A stretch of 32,162 nucleotides of DNA, taken from assembly GCF_002001205.1 (NCBI RefSeq), contig NZ_MUNZ01000151.1, positions 1 through 32,162 of the forward strand, read 5' to 3'. Positions 24,819 to 32,120 of the stretch are shown here, piece after piece (position 1 is the first letter of the stretch; every line of letters starts with the position of its first letter). The notes beneath the pieces are model-generated. The model was not told the DNA's origin. It saw only the letters and a program-made list of their open reading frames with translations, and ran no database searches. Position numbers and translations under genes: made by a program. This DNA comes from Hydrogenophaga sp. A37 (GTDB lineage: Bacteria > Pseudomonadota > Gammaproteobacteria > Burkholderiales > Burkholderiaceae_C).

Positions 24819-26147
24819 ATGAAAATCCTGATTCAAAACGGCCGTGTCATGGACCCGGCCAGCGGCCGCGACGAGATGGCCGACATCGCCATCGCCGCCG
24901 GCCGCATCATCGCCATCGGCAAGATCGCGCCCGACTTCCACCCCAACCGCACCATCGACGCCACCGGTTGCGTGGTCGCACCGGGCCTCGTGGACCTCGC
25001 GGTGCGGCTGCGTGAACCGGGGCAGGAGCACGCCGGCATGCTGGAGAGCGAAACCACCGCGGCGGTCGCCGGCGGCGTGACCTCGCTGGTCTGCCCACCC
25101 GACACCGAGCCGGTGCTCGATGAACCCGGTCTGGTGGACATGCTCAAGTTCCGCGCCGAAAAAATGCACCGCGCGCGCGTGTTCCCGCTGGGCGCACTCA
25201 CGCGCGGCCTCAAGGGCGAGGTGCTGACCGAAATGGCCGAGCTCACCGAGTCCGGCTGCATCGGCTTCGGCCAGGCCGAGGTGCCCATCGTCAACGCCCA
25301 GGTGCTGCAGCGCGCGCTGCAGTACGCGGCCACGTTCGGCTACACGGTGTGGCTGCGCCCACAAGATTTCTGGCTCGGCAAAGGCGTCGCCGCCAGCGGT
25401 CCGCTGGCCACGCGCATGGGCCTGGCCGGCATCCCGGTGATGGCCGAAACCATCGCGCTGCACACCTTGTTCGAGCTGCTGCGCGCGGTGCACGGCAAGG
25501 GCAGCGAAGCGCGCGTGCACCTGTGCCGCATCAGCAGCGCCGCCGGTTTGGAGCTCGTGCGCCAGGCCAAGGCCGAGGGCCTGCCGGTGAGCTGCGACGT
25601 GAGCGTGCACAACCTGCACCTGACCGACACGGACATCGGCTACTACGACAGCCGCACCCGCCTGCAGCCCCCGCTGCGCCAGCAGCGCGACCGCGACGCC
25701 CTGCGCGAGGGCCTGGCCGACGGCAGCATCGACGCGCTGGTGTCGGACCACAACCCGGTGGACGCCGACGCCAAGACCCTGCCGTTCGCCGAGGCTGAGC
25801 CCGGCGCCACGGCCGTGGAGCTGCTGCTCGGGCTGGCCTGCAAATGGGCGCAACAGGACGGTCTGGGTCTGATGCAGGCCCTGACGGTCTTGACGGCCGG
25901 GCCACAGATGGTGCTGGGGCATGCGCTGGGCACCTTGCAGCACAGCGTGGGCCAGATCGCCGTGGGCGGACAGGCCGACCTGTGCATCTTCGATCCCGAC
26001 GCGAGCTGGTGCGTGGACCCGGCCTTGCTGCGCAGTCAGGGCCGCCACACGCCGTTCGAAGGCCACGAGCTGCCGGTTCGGGTGCGCATGACGCTGGTCG
26101 GTGGCCTGGTGGCCCACGAGGCGGAACGCCGGCAGGCTGCGGCGTGA
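24819..26147 (+). CDS. pyrC': Non-catalytic dihydroorotase-like protein PyrC' (PyrX)
   Basis: The 442-aa amidohydrolase-fold protein is closest to the dihydroorotase homologue found next to pyrB in Pseudomonas. Active dihydroorotase has PGLVDxHVHLREPG with two metal-binding histidines. Here the segment reads PGLVDLAVRLREPG (about 55-68), so Ala61 and Arg63 replace both. The later DHAPH metal/catalytic segment reads SDHNPVDADAKTLPF. It should therefore not hydrolyse dihydroorotate; in P. putida such a protein is needed structurally for aspartate transcarbamoylase. A true dihydroorotase must be encoded elsewhere. The ATG at 24819 has GAGGT 10 bases upstream; a GTG at 24801 overlapping hisC is the alternative. 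The stop overlaps the next gene (GTGA). Confidence 0.9.
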   Translation: MKILIQNGRVMDPASGRDEMADIAIAAGRIIAIGKIAPDFHPNRTIDATGCVVAPGLVDLAVRLREPGQEHAGMLESETTAAVAGGVTSLVCPPDTEPVLDEPGLVDMLKFRAEKMHRARVFPLGALTRGLKGEVLTEMAELTESGCIGFGQAEVPIVNAQVLQRALQYAATFGYTVWLRPQDFWLGKGVAASGPLATRMGLAGIPVMAETIALHTLFELLRAVHGKGSEARVHLCRISSAAGLELVRQAKAEGLPVSCDVSVHNLHLTDTDIGYYDSRTRLQPPLRQQRDRDALREGLADGSIDALVSDHNPVDADAKTLPFAEAEPGATAVELLLGLACKWAQQDGLGLMQALTVLTAGPQMVLGHALGTLQHSVGQIAVGGQADLCIFDPDASWCVDPALLRSQGRHTPFEGHELPVRVRMTLVGGLVAHEAERRQAAA

Positions 26148-26908
26148 GCGCTGGTCGGTCACGGGTAGGCGCTCTGTGGCGGTTGGTGCGCGCCATCGGG
26201 CATGTGCTGCACGGCCTGTGGGTCATTCGCAGCGAGTTCGGCCAGCTCACACCTGGCCAGACCCAGTTGATGGTGCGTGAGTGGACGCGCCAGATGCTGG
26301 GCATCCTGGGCGTGGAGCTGGTGGTGCAGGGCACCCCGCCGGCGCATGGCCCCGTGCTGCAGGTTGCCAACCACGTCTCCTGGCTCGACATCCTGGTCAT
26401 GAACGCGGCGCAGCCGTCGCGATTCGTCTCCAAGTCCGACGTCCGGCATTGGCCGGTGATCCGTGGGCTGGCCGATGCCTCAGGCACCTTGTACATCGAG
26501 CGCGAGTCCCGGCGCGATGCCATGCGCGTGGTGCACCAGGTGGCCGAGCGCCTGCGCACGCCGGACGTGATCTCGGTGTTTCCCGAGGGCACCACGGGTG
26601 ACGGCCAGACTTTGTTGACCTTCCACGCCAACCTGCTGCAGGCCGCCATCGCCGCGGGTGCGCCGGCCTTGCCCGTGGCGTTGCGCTACGCCGACCGCGA
26701 CAGCGGCCAGCGCTGCGACGCGCCGCTGTACATCGGCGACACCACGCTCATGCAATCGCTCTGGGCCACGCTGCGGGCGGACGGCGTGCAGGCGGTGGTG
26801 CGCTACGGTGAGCCCCAGCGCGACCAGGGCCGCGACCGCCGCACCTGGGTGCAAGACCTGCGAACCGAAGTGGCCCGACTGTTGCAGCCAGGTCAAGCGC
26901 CACACTGA
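26144..26908 (+). CDS. PlsC-like 1-acyl-sn-glycerol-3-phosphate acyltransferase
   Basis: A 254-aa membrane-associated acyltransferase of the PlsC/LPLAT family that would acylate lysophosphatidic acid to phosphatidic acid. The catalytic HX4D motif is NHVSWLD (His77, Asp82), followed by SKSDVRHWPVIRGLA and the substrate motif VFPEGTTG (145-152). An amphipathic or hydrophobic N-terminal helix lies near residues 10-30. Some PlsC-like proteins act on lipid A or ornithine lipids, so the exact substrate is open. The start is a GTG overlapping the pyrC' stop by 4 bases (GTGA). It is the last gene of the row, followed by a palindromic repeat region. Confidence 0.9.
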   Translation: MSAGRSRVGALWRLVRAIGHVLHGLWVIRSEFGQLTPGQTQLMVREWTRQMLGILGVELVVQGTPPAHGPVLQVANHVSWLDILVMNAAQPSRFVSKSDVRHWPVIRGLADASGTLYIERESRRDAMRVVHQVAERLRTPDVISVFPEGTTGDGQTLLTFHANLLQAAIAAGAPALPVALRYADRDSGQRCDAPLYIGDTTLMQSLWATLRADGVQAVVRYGEPQRDQGRDRRTWVQDLRTEVARLLQPGQAPH

Positions 26909-27077
26909 GCCTCATTCGCGAAGCGGCGCGGGGGTATCTCCTCAGTTTCCATGGCGCCGGAGCACCATCCGCCACGCATGACGGGAGCCAGCCCAAGGGC
27001 ACCGCCGGGCCGGCTTCGCCGGACGGCCAGTGCCGCCCCCCTGGAGGGGGGTGACGCGAAGCGGCGCGGGGGGTGTT
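26909..27077. repeat. REP-like palindromic region between plsC-like gene and GST gene
   Basis: This 169-base gap between convergent genes is filled by GC-rich palindromes. CGCGAAGCGGCGCGGGGG occurs directly twice, at 26917-26934 and 27055-27072. GGCAC at 26998 and GTGCC at 27030 bracket an imperfect stem whose core is CCGGC-TTC-GCCGG (27010-27022). CCCCCC-TGGA-GGGGGG forms a 6-bp hairpin at 27036-27051. Part of it is shared with the yqgE-ruvX element. It may end transcription from both sides; no T run is present. Confidence 0.65.
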
Positions 27078-27722
27078 TCACCTTTTCATCCGCTCCAGCA
27101 TCCGCTCGGTGCTGGTCTTGCGGTCGGCGTTGATCCGCTGCACGGTGGGCCGCTCGCCGATGCGCTTAAGGTAGTCGCGCACGGGCAGGCTGGCCATGCA
27201 GTCGTGGCCATAGATCAGCTTGCTGGCGCTGCTCACCAGCGGCAGGTGCACCGCAGCGGCCACGTCGGCCAGCGTGAAGCTGTCGCCGGCGATGAAGGGA
27301 GAAAACTGCGCCAGCTTCGCGAACGCGGCCACGCTCTTCTGTAGCTGCAGCCCGGTTTTTTCTTTGGCAGCATCGCTGATCTTGCCGCCGAAAAATGCCT
27401 CGGGATAGAGGTTGCGCGCCACCAGTTCCATGTGCAGCTCGGTGTAGCGCAAGAGCTCGCGCACCTTGGCCGCCTCGAACGGATCGGCCGGCAGCAGCGG
27501 GTGCTGCGGGTACTTCGCTTCCAGGTACTCAAGGATGACGGTGGACTCGCTCAAAGCGCCATCGTCGGTCTTGAGGTAGGGCACCTTGCCCAGCGGGCTG
27601 GCTTCGGGGTCGGTCTGGCCGATCCAGACCAGCTCTTCTTCAAACGGCACGCCTTTTTCGAGCAGGGCGAGCTTGACTTTGTTGTAGTAGTTGCTGGCCG
27701 AAAAGCCGCAGAGCATGAGCAT
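27078..27722 (-). CDS. Glutathione S-transferase family protein
   Basis: A 214-aa protein with the two-domain GST fold. The N-terminal thioredoxin-like domain begins MLMLCGFSASNYYNKVKLAL, with the cis-proline segment GKVPYLKTDDGALSESTVI (about 46-64), which binds glutathione. The C-terminal helical domain carries FIAGDSFTLADVAAAVHLPL, the N-capping box and hydrophobic staple of GSTs. The subclass and substrate are not clear. The ATG at 27722 has GGAG 6 bases upstream; the frame is open up to 28289, but that extension runs antisense through the DUF2946 gene and shows no similarity. It is divergent from the copper group with a 109-base gap. Confidence 0.9.
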   Translation of the reverse strand: MLMLCGFSASNYYNKVKLALLEKGVPFEEELVWIGQTDPEASPLGKVPYLKTDDGALSESTVILEYLEAKYPQHPLLPADPFEAAKVRELLRYTELHMELVARNLYPEAFFGGKISDAAKEKTGLQLQKSVAAFAKLAQFSPFIAGDSFTLADVAAAVHLPLVSSASKLIYGHDCMASLPVRDYLKRIGERPTVQRINADRKTSTERMLERMKR

Positions 27723-27819
27723 GAAGATCTCCAGTGGGGTGGTGAGCGGCCATCGTAGTGGCCGCCGCCGGAGAAGGCCAGTCGCCCACGGCACATCGTC
27801 TGGCAGAGGGATGGGCTGA

Positions 27820-27825
27820 TAAACT
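27820..27825 (+). promoter_or_regulatory. -10-like hexamer next to the first DUF2946 gene
   Basis: TAAACT ends 6 bases before the ATG at 27832, exactly the spacing seen before yqgE, and no ribosome binding site lies between. It is a candidate leaderless promoter. No clear -35 is seen. Confidence 0.35.
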
Positions 27826-27831
27826 GCCGCG

Positions 27832-28224
27832 ATGCTTTTTTCGCGCGTCCACCGCCGTTTCACCACCTGGCTGGCCCTGCTCGCCATGGTGCTGGGCGCG
27901 CTGGCGCCCACCGTGGCGCAGGCCGTGGTGGCCTCGTCGGACCGCGCCGACTGGGTCGAGGTCTGCAGCGTCTCGGGGATGATCTGGGTCCAGGCCGATG
28001 CCAGCGCCGCGTCTTCGGACAGCCCATCGGCACCGGTCGCCGACGCCAGCATGCACTGCCCCTGGTGCACCCTACACGGCGGTGCCGCCGACTTGCCTCC
28101 GGTGTCTGTACTGGCCGAGCCGCTGCGGCGCCAGACCGAGCCGCCCTCGGCCTTTTTCCACGCTGTCACGCTCTCTGGCACCTGGGCTGTTGCCCACGCC
28201 CGCGCCCCGCCGCTCGCCATCTGA
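27832..28224 (+). CDS. DUF2946-type small CxxC protein (first copy)
   Basis: The 130-aa protein has a basic N-terminus and a hydrophobic helix (about 12-32, WLALLAMVLGALAPTVAQA), so it is anchored in or exported across the inner membrane. After it come WVEVCSVSG with Cys45 and the motif HCPWCTLH (His75, Cys76, Cys79, His82), a likely metal site. The pattern agrees with DUF2946, a family of unknown function often found next to copper genes. The second copy at 28980 has its cysteines at nearly the same residue numbers (48, 76, 79). The N-terminus fits an ATG at 27832. Metal binding is inference. Confidence 0.75.
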   Translation: MLFSRVHRRFTTWLALLAMVLGALAPTVAQAVVASSDRADWVEVCSVSGMIWVQADASAASSDSPSAPVADASMHCPWCTLHGGAADLPPVSVLAEPLRRQTEPPSAFFHAVTLSGTWAVAHARAPPLAI

Positions 28225-28434
28225 AATCGCCACGGTCGCTCATCCCTCCGGGATGCTGCGTGTGTTTCCTGATTTCCGGATGGCCCCATGTCCCGTCAAT
28301 TTCGTGTTTCGCAGGCGCCTGCCTGCTGTGATCGCCGCGCGTTCAGCGCCTGGCTGGGGGCGTTCGGAAGCGCCCGCTGCTGGAACAGCCGGCCTGACCG
28401 ATCAACCCTTTCCCCAACCTCCACAGGAACTCCC
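28225..28434. other. Gene-free gap of 210 bases before pcuC
   Basis: The gap holds one small hairpin, CATCCC (28241-28246) with GGGATG (28250-28255), which is not followed by a clean T run. It could weaken read-through from the first DUF2946 gene. The pcuC frame stays open upstream to 28288, but that stretch has no signal peptide and no similarity to the family. No promoter is recognisable. Confidence 0.4.
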
Positions 28435-28941
28435 ATGAAAAAACTGCTCATCACCACCCTGCTCGCCGTGACCGCCAGCGCCTGGGCGCAAAGCCCGGCC
28501 AGTGTCGAGATCAAGGACCCTTGGGTCCGCGCCACCGTGGCCCAGCAAAGAGCCACCGGCGCCTTCATGCAGCTGACCGCCAAGACCGACAGCAAGCTGG
28601 TCGAGGTCAAGTCGCCCGTGGCCGGCGTGGCCGAGATCCATGAAATGGCGATGGACAACGACGTGATGAAGATGCGCCAGATCCCGGGCCTGGCCCTGCC
28701 TGCCGGCAAAGCCGTTGACCTGAAGCCCGGTGGCTACCACGTGATGCTGCTGGACCTCAAGGCGCAGGTGAAGGCCGGCGATGTGGTGCCAGTCACGCTG
28801 GTGTTCGAAGGCAAGGACGGCAAGCGCGAGAGCGCCGAGATCAAGGCGCCTGTGCGTCCGCTGAACAGCGCTGCGGCCATGGGCGGCATGAAGCCTGAAA
28901 TGAAGGGTGACATGAAGCCCGCCGAGGCACACAAGCACTGA
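28435..28941 (+). CDS. Periplasmic copper chaperone PCu(A)C
   Basis: A 168-aa exported protein with a signal peptide (MKKLLITTLLAVTASAWAQS, cleavage likely after AWA at residue 18). The mature part is the PCu(A)C cupredoxin-like domain with an intact copper site H-X10-M-X21-H-X-M: His69, Met80, His102 and Met104. The family delivers Cu(I) in the periplasm, for example to the CuA or CuB centre of cytochrome oxidase. The last 20 residues form a Met/His-rich tail (MGGMKPEMKGDMKPAEAHKH), which may bind a second copper. The start is the ATG at 28435, chosen for the signal peptide. DUF2946 genes lie on both sides. Confidence 0.92.
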   Translation: MKKLLITTLLAVTASAWAQSPASVEIKDPWVRATVAQQRATGAFMQLTAKTDSKLVEVKSPVAGVAEIHEMAMDNDVMKMRQIPGLALPAGKAVDLKPGGYHVMLLDLKAQVKAGDVVPVTLVFEGKDGKRESAEIKAPVRPLNSAAAMGGMKPEMKGDMKPAEAHKH

Positions 28942-28979
28942 GCTCCCGTCGCTGAGCCTTCGACCACCCGTCCCTCACC

Positions 28980-29372
28980 ATGTCCCTGGCCTGCTCACCT
29001 CTGCTGCGGCGCATCGCGCGCGGGCTGGTGTTCGCCATGCTGCTGGCCACCCTGGCCCCAGCCGTGTCGCGCACGCTGGCCTCGTGGCGCGTGCCGGGGC
29101 AGGGCGGCTGGATGGAGGTGTGTTCCGCCGGCGGCGTGCAACGGCTGACCGGTGACCAGGGCGCCGAGGCACCGTCTCAGCCCACGCACCTTACGCTGGA
29201 TGCCTGCGCCCTCTGCGTGCTGGCCACGGAGCGCTTTGCGCCCTTGATGCCCGCCGCCTGGGCGATGCCGCCGGGTTTGGGCGGATCGCCGCTACCCGAG
29301 GCCTTGCCCTGGCGGTTCGCCGCGTGGTCCACGCTTCGGCCGTCGGCCCGAGGCCCTCCGACCGTGTCTTGA
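28980..29372 (+). CDS. DUF2946-type small CxxC protein (second copy)
   Basis: Another 130-aa protein with an N-terminal hydrophobic segment (about 14-32, RGLVFAMLLATLAPAVSR), then GGWMEVCSAGG with Cys48 and ACALC with Cys76 and Cys79. The arrangement parallels the copy at 27832, so the two are probably paralogues. However, the two histidines flanking the first copy's CxxC are missing here (DACALCVL in place of HCPWCTLH). It lies 38 bases after pcuC and 103 before the PepSY gene on the same strand. Its function is unknown; a role in copper handling is suggested only by context. Confidence 0.7.
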   Translation: MSLACSPLLRRIARGLVFAMLLATLAPAVSRTLASWRVPGQGGWMEVCSAGGVQRLTGDQGAEAPSQPTHLTLDACALCVLATERFAPLMPAAWAMPPGLGGSPLPEALPWRFAAWSTLRPSARGPPTVS

Positions 29373-29475
29373 CGCCGGGCGCCGCTCCCCATCGGGAGGG
29401 GTGGGCCTCATGGATGGGCGTTCTGGCACAGAGCCAGTGCGCCCGCACGTTGTCAGACACCTCCGGAATCGATCG

Positions 29476-30873
29476 ATGAGCTTTGTTGCGCCCCCCTCAC
29501 CCCCAGCCACCTCCCCGCTGGCGCGCGGTTTTTACGCCACCGCCTGGCGCTGGCACTTCTACGCCGGCCTCTACGTGGTCCCCTTCCTGTTCATGCTGGC
29601 CATCACCGGACTGGTCATGGTGTTTTTCACCGGCTTCCAGGACCGCCTGGGTTGGAAGGTGAGCGTGGTACCTCAGGCCGAGGCCCAGGCCGTCACCGTG
29701 CAGGCCCAGGCGGTGCTGAACCGGTTTCCCGAGGCGAGCCTGAAGGAGTACGTGGCCCCTCGCGGCGCCGATGCGCCGAGCTGGTTTGTGGTGAAACACC
29801 AGGACGCCACCGAGGCCGTCGCCGTCAATCCGTACACGGCGGAGGTGCTGAAGGTGGTGGACAAGGACAACACCCTGTTTGCCTGGGCCGAGCGCATCCA
29901 CGGCACGCTGCTGATCGGCGACGTGGGTGACCGCCTCATCGAGGTCGCCGCGGGGCTGGGCATCGTGATGATCGTCAGCGGCCTCTACCTCTGGTGGCCA
30001 CGGGGCGATACGGCATGGGTCCAGGTACTGTTGCCCAACCTGCGGGTGCGCGGGCGCGCGTGTTGGAAGTCCTTGCACGCCAGCGTGGGCTTCTGGCTCA
30101 GCGCGGTGCTGTTGGGTTTTCTGTTGACCGGCCTGTCGTGGACCGGGGTGTGGGGCGGCCAGTTGATGCAACCCTGGGGCAGCTTCCCCGACACCAAGTG
30201 GGACAACGTTCCCAAGTCGGACGCCACGCACGCGAGTCTGAACCCCGACGGCCTGCACGAGGTGCCCTGGGGCCTGGAACAGGCGCGCCTGCCCGTATCG
30301 GGCTCGGCCGCCGGCGTGCCCGTGGACCAGCATGTGAACCTGGATGGAGTGGCCCGCCTGGCGCTCGCGCTCGGCTTCCAGGGCCAGCACCACATCCAGG
30401 TGCCCCAGGGCGCCGACGGCGTTTACACGCTCTCGGCCGACAGCATGAGCGGTGATCTGAACAACCCCTGGGGTGATCGTACCGTGCACGTGGACCGCTA
30501 CACCGGGCGCGTGCTGGCCGAGGCCTGGTTCGCCGACTATCCGCTGATGGGCAAGGTCATGGCGGTGGGCATCGCGCTGCACCAGGGCGACCTGGGCCTG
30601 TGGAGCGCCTGGCTCAGCGTGCTGTTCTGTTCGGGCGTGGCGTTCCTGTGCGTCAGCGGCACCGTCATGTGGTGGAAGCGCCGCCCGGCCGGCGCAGGGC
30701 GCCTGGTCGCACCGCCCGTGCCGCAGGAGATCGCGCGGTGGAAAACCGGCGCGGTGGTGATGCTGGTGACGTCGCTGGCCTTCCCGTTGTCGGGCGCGGT
30801 GTTGCTGGGCGTGCTCTTGCTGGACTGGCTGGTGATGTCCCGCCTGCCCGGCGTAAAGAACGTCTTGAACTGA
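29476..30873 (+). CDS. PepSY-associated transmembrane protein
   Basis: The 465-aa inner-membrane protein belongs to the PepSY_TM family. Transmembrane segments are visible at about 22-46 (GLYVVPFLFMLAITGLVMVF), near 155-175 (AAGLGIVMIVSGLYLWWP), near 200-225 (FWLSAVLLGFLLTGLSW), near 375-395 (VLFCSGVAFLCVSGTVMWW) and at the C-terminus. Between the first two lies a PepSY-like periplasmic domain with VNPYTAEVLKVVDKDN, and a second one contains HVDRYTGRVLAEAWF. Relatives act in iron or copper uptake, some as membrane reductases. The ATG at 29476 is preferred; a GTG at 29401 would add 25 residues. It closes the copper group and is convergent with the ABC ATPase gene. Confidence 0.85.
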   Translation: MSFVAPPSPPATSPLARGFYATAWRWHFYAGLYVVPFLFMLAITGLVMVFFTGFQDRLGWKVSVVPQAEAQAVTVQAQAVLNRFPEASLKEYVAPRGADAPSWFVVKHQDATEAVAVNPYTAEVLKVVDKDNTLFAWAERIHGTLLIGDVGDRLIEVAAGLGIVMIVSGLYLWWPRGDTAWVQVLLPNLRVRGRACWKSLHASVGFWLSAVLLGFLLTGLSWTGVWGGQLMQPWGSFPDTKWDNVPKSDATHASLNPDGLHEVPWGLEQARLPVSGSAAGVPVDQHVNLDGVARLALALGFQGQHHIQVPQGADGVYTLSADSMSGDLNNPWGDRTVHVDRYTGRVLAEAWFADYPLMGKVMAVGIALHQGDLGLWSAWLSVLFCSGVAFLCVSGTVMWWKRRPAGAGRLVAPPVPQEIARWKTGAVVMLVTSLAFPLSGAVLLGVLLLDWLVMSRLPGVKNVLN

Positions 30874-30907
30874 GTCCGCTTGCGCCGCGAAGGGCGCTGC
30901 CCTCGCA

Positions 30908-32035
30908 TCAGCGCTGAGCGGAGAGACCCGCCAGACGCGCCACGCCTGGCGCGGGCGGCGTGGTGGCCGAGGCGCCGCGCGCGAAGGTGACCACGTGGTC
31001 CACCTCGGCGCGGATGCCGATCCACTCGCCTACGGCGTGGTTGTGGTGCGAGGGCACGTGGGTCATCAGCGTCTCGCCGGTGTTCAGGCGCAACGTGTAG
31101 AGAAACTCAGATCCCCGGAAGGCCTTGCGCACGATTTGCGCCTTGGCCGGCGCGAGGTCGTCGTGCACGATGTCGTCGGCGCGCAGCAGCACGTCGCACA
31201 GGCCCGCTTCGTAGGCGGTCGGCAACGGGCACTCTTCGACGTCGAGCAGGGCACCCATCGGCGTCTGCACGATCACCTCGCCCGCGACGTGCTGGATTTG
31301 TGCCGGCGCGAACACGCCGTGGCCGATGAACTCTGCCACGAAGCGCGTGGCCGGGCGGTGGTAGAGCGCGTAGGCGTCATCCCACTGGTGCAGGTGGCCT
31401 TCATGCATGACGCCGATCACGTCACCAATCGCAAAGGCTTCGAGCTGGTCGTGCGTGACAAACAGGGCCGTGGCGCCGGCGGCCTTCAGGATGCCGCGCA
31501 CCTCGTGGGCCAGCCGCTCGCGCAGGTCGACGTCGAGGTTCGAAAACGGTTCGTCGAGCAGCAGCAGGCGCGGGCGCGGCGCGAGCGCACGGGCCAGGGC
31601 CACGCGCTGTTGCTGGCCGCCGGAGAGTTCATGGGGAAAACGGGTCTGCATGCCGTCCAGGCCCACCAGCTTGAGCACCTCGGCCACACGCTGGTCGCGC
31701 TCGTGGCGGGGCAGGGCGGCGATGCCAAAGGCCACGTTGCGGCCGACGTTCAGGTGGGGAAACAGTGCGTAGTCCTGGAACACCATGCCGATGCGGCGCT
31801 TTTCGGCGGGCATGTGGTGGCCCGCGTCGCTCACCGTTTCGCGCTCCAGCGTGATGCTGCCGCTGTGAGCCCGCTCCAGGCCAGCCACGGCGCGCAGCAG
31901 GGTGGTCTTGCCGCAACCCGAGGGGCCGATCAGCACGCCAATGTCGCCCGCCCGCAGGCCCAGCGTGACGCCGTCCACCGCCGGATGCGGCTGGCCGGGG
32001 TACTGAACGCTCAGGTGGCTGACGTTGAGGAACAT
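30908..32035 (-). CDS. ABC transporter ATP-binding protein, FbpC (ferric iron) type
   Basis: A 375-aa ATPase subunit. Walker A is GPSGCGKTT (37-45), the Q loop VFQDYALFPH (85-94), signature LSGGQQQRVALARAL (137-151), Walker B LLLLDEPFSNLD (157-168) and the H loop FVTHDQLEAF (192-201). After residue 240 a TOBE-like regulatory domain follows, as in FbpC/AfuC/PotA-type importers; the DYALFPHLNV and DVDLRERLAHEVR forms are closest to ferric-iron importers. No permease or binding-protein gene lies downstream, so it is an orphan unless the partners are to the right. The ATG at 32035 was chosen because homology starts at MFLNVSHLSVQYPG. No ribosome binding site is seen. Confidence 0.88.
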   Translation of the reverse strand: MFLNVSHLSVQYPGQPHPAVDGVTLGLRAGDIGVLIGPSGCGKTTLLRAVAGLERAHSGSITLERETVSDAGHHMPAEKRRIGMVFQDYALFPHLNVGRNVAFGIAALPRHERDQRVAEVLKLVGLDGMQTRFPHELSGGQQQRVALARALAPRPRLLLLDEPFSNLDVDLRERLAHEVRGILKAAGATALFVTHDQLEAFAIGDVIGVMHEGHLHQWDDAYALYHRPATRFVAEFIGHGVFAPAQIQHVAGEVIVQTPMGALLDVEECPLPTAYEAGLCDVLLRADDIVHDDLAPAKAQIVRKAFRGSEFLYTLRLNTGETLMTHVPSHHNHAVGEWIGIRAEVDHVVTFARGASATTPPAPGVARLAGLSAQR

Positions 32036-32043
32036 GATGGGCC

Positions 32044-32049
32044 ATTGTA
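32044..32049 (-). promoter_or_regulatory. -10-like hexamer (TACAAT) for the FbpC-type gene
   Basis: On the minus strand TACAAT ends 8 bases before the ATG at 32035. The expected transcription start (about 32037-32038) leaves almost no leader. It lies at the right distance from the FNR-like site at 32073-32086 for a class II activated promoter. No -35 hexamer is seen. Confidence 0.45.
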
Positions 32050-32051
32050 GA

Positions 32052-32066
32052 TGACTACAATTCTCA
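32052..32066 (-). promoter_or_regulatory. Possible Fur box
   Basis: On the minus strand the 15 bases read TGAGAATTGTAGTCA, compared with the 7-1-7 Fur pattern TGATAATNATTATCA: the left half differs at one base and the right half at three. It sits between the FNR-like site and the -10, in front of a ferric-type transporter gene, where Fur control would be expected. The right half is weak. Confidence 0.4.
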
Positions 32067-32072
32067 TTTGTG

Positions 32073-32086
32073 TTGACGCAGATCAA
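32073..32086. promoter_or_regulatory. FNR/Anr-type binding site
   Basis: TTGACGCAGATCAA matches the FNR consensus TTGAT-N4-ATCAA at 9 of 10 defined bases and equals the TTGAC variant. Its centre is about 41.5-42.5 bases before the predicted start of the minus-strand FbpC-type transcript, the class II activator position. It could also serve a plus-strand gene beginning near 32121. Confidence 0.6.
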
Positions 32087-32120
32087 GCCCGAGGCTGCGA
32101 GAGACCACAGAGGCCATGCC

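Noticed and set aside
26909..27077. CRISPR array, suggested by repeated GC-rich units
   Set aside because: Only two direct copies of an 18-mer are present, 138 bases apart, with palindromes between them; there is no regular repeat-spacer pattern and no cas gene.
27723..28289. N-terminal extension of the GST to 403 residues
   Set aside because: The GST fold begins at MLMLCGFS with a good ribosome binding site; the extension is antisense to the DUF2946 gene.
28288..28434. N-terminal extension of the copper chaperone
   Set aside because: It would place the signal peptide (starting 28435) inside the protein; the extension has no similarity to the family.
30874..30907. Terminator between the PepSY gene and the ABC ATPase gene
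   Set aside because: Only a short AGGGC-GCT-GCCCT hairpin is present, without a T run on either strand, so it is not supported.
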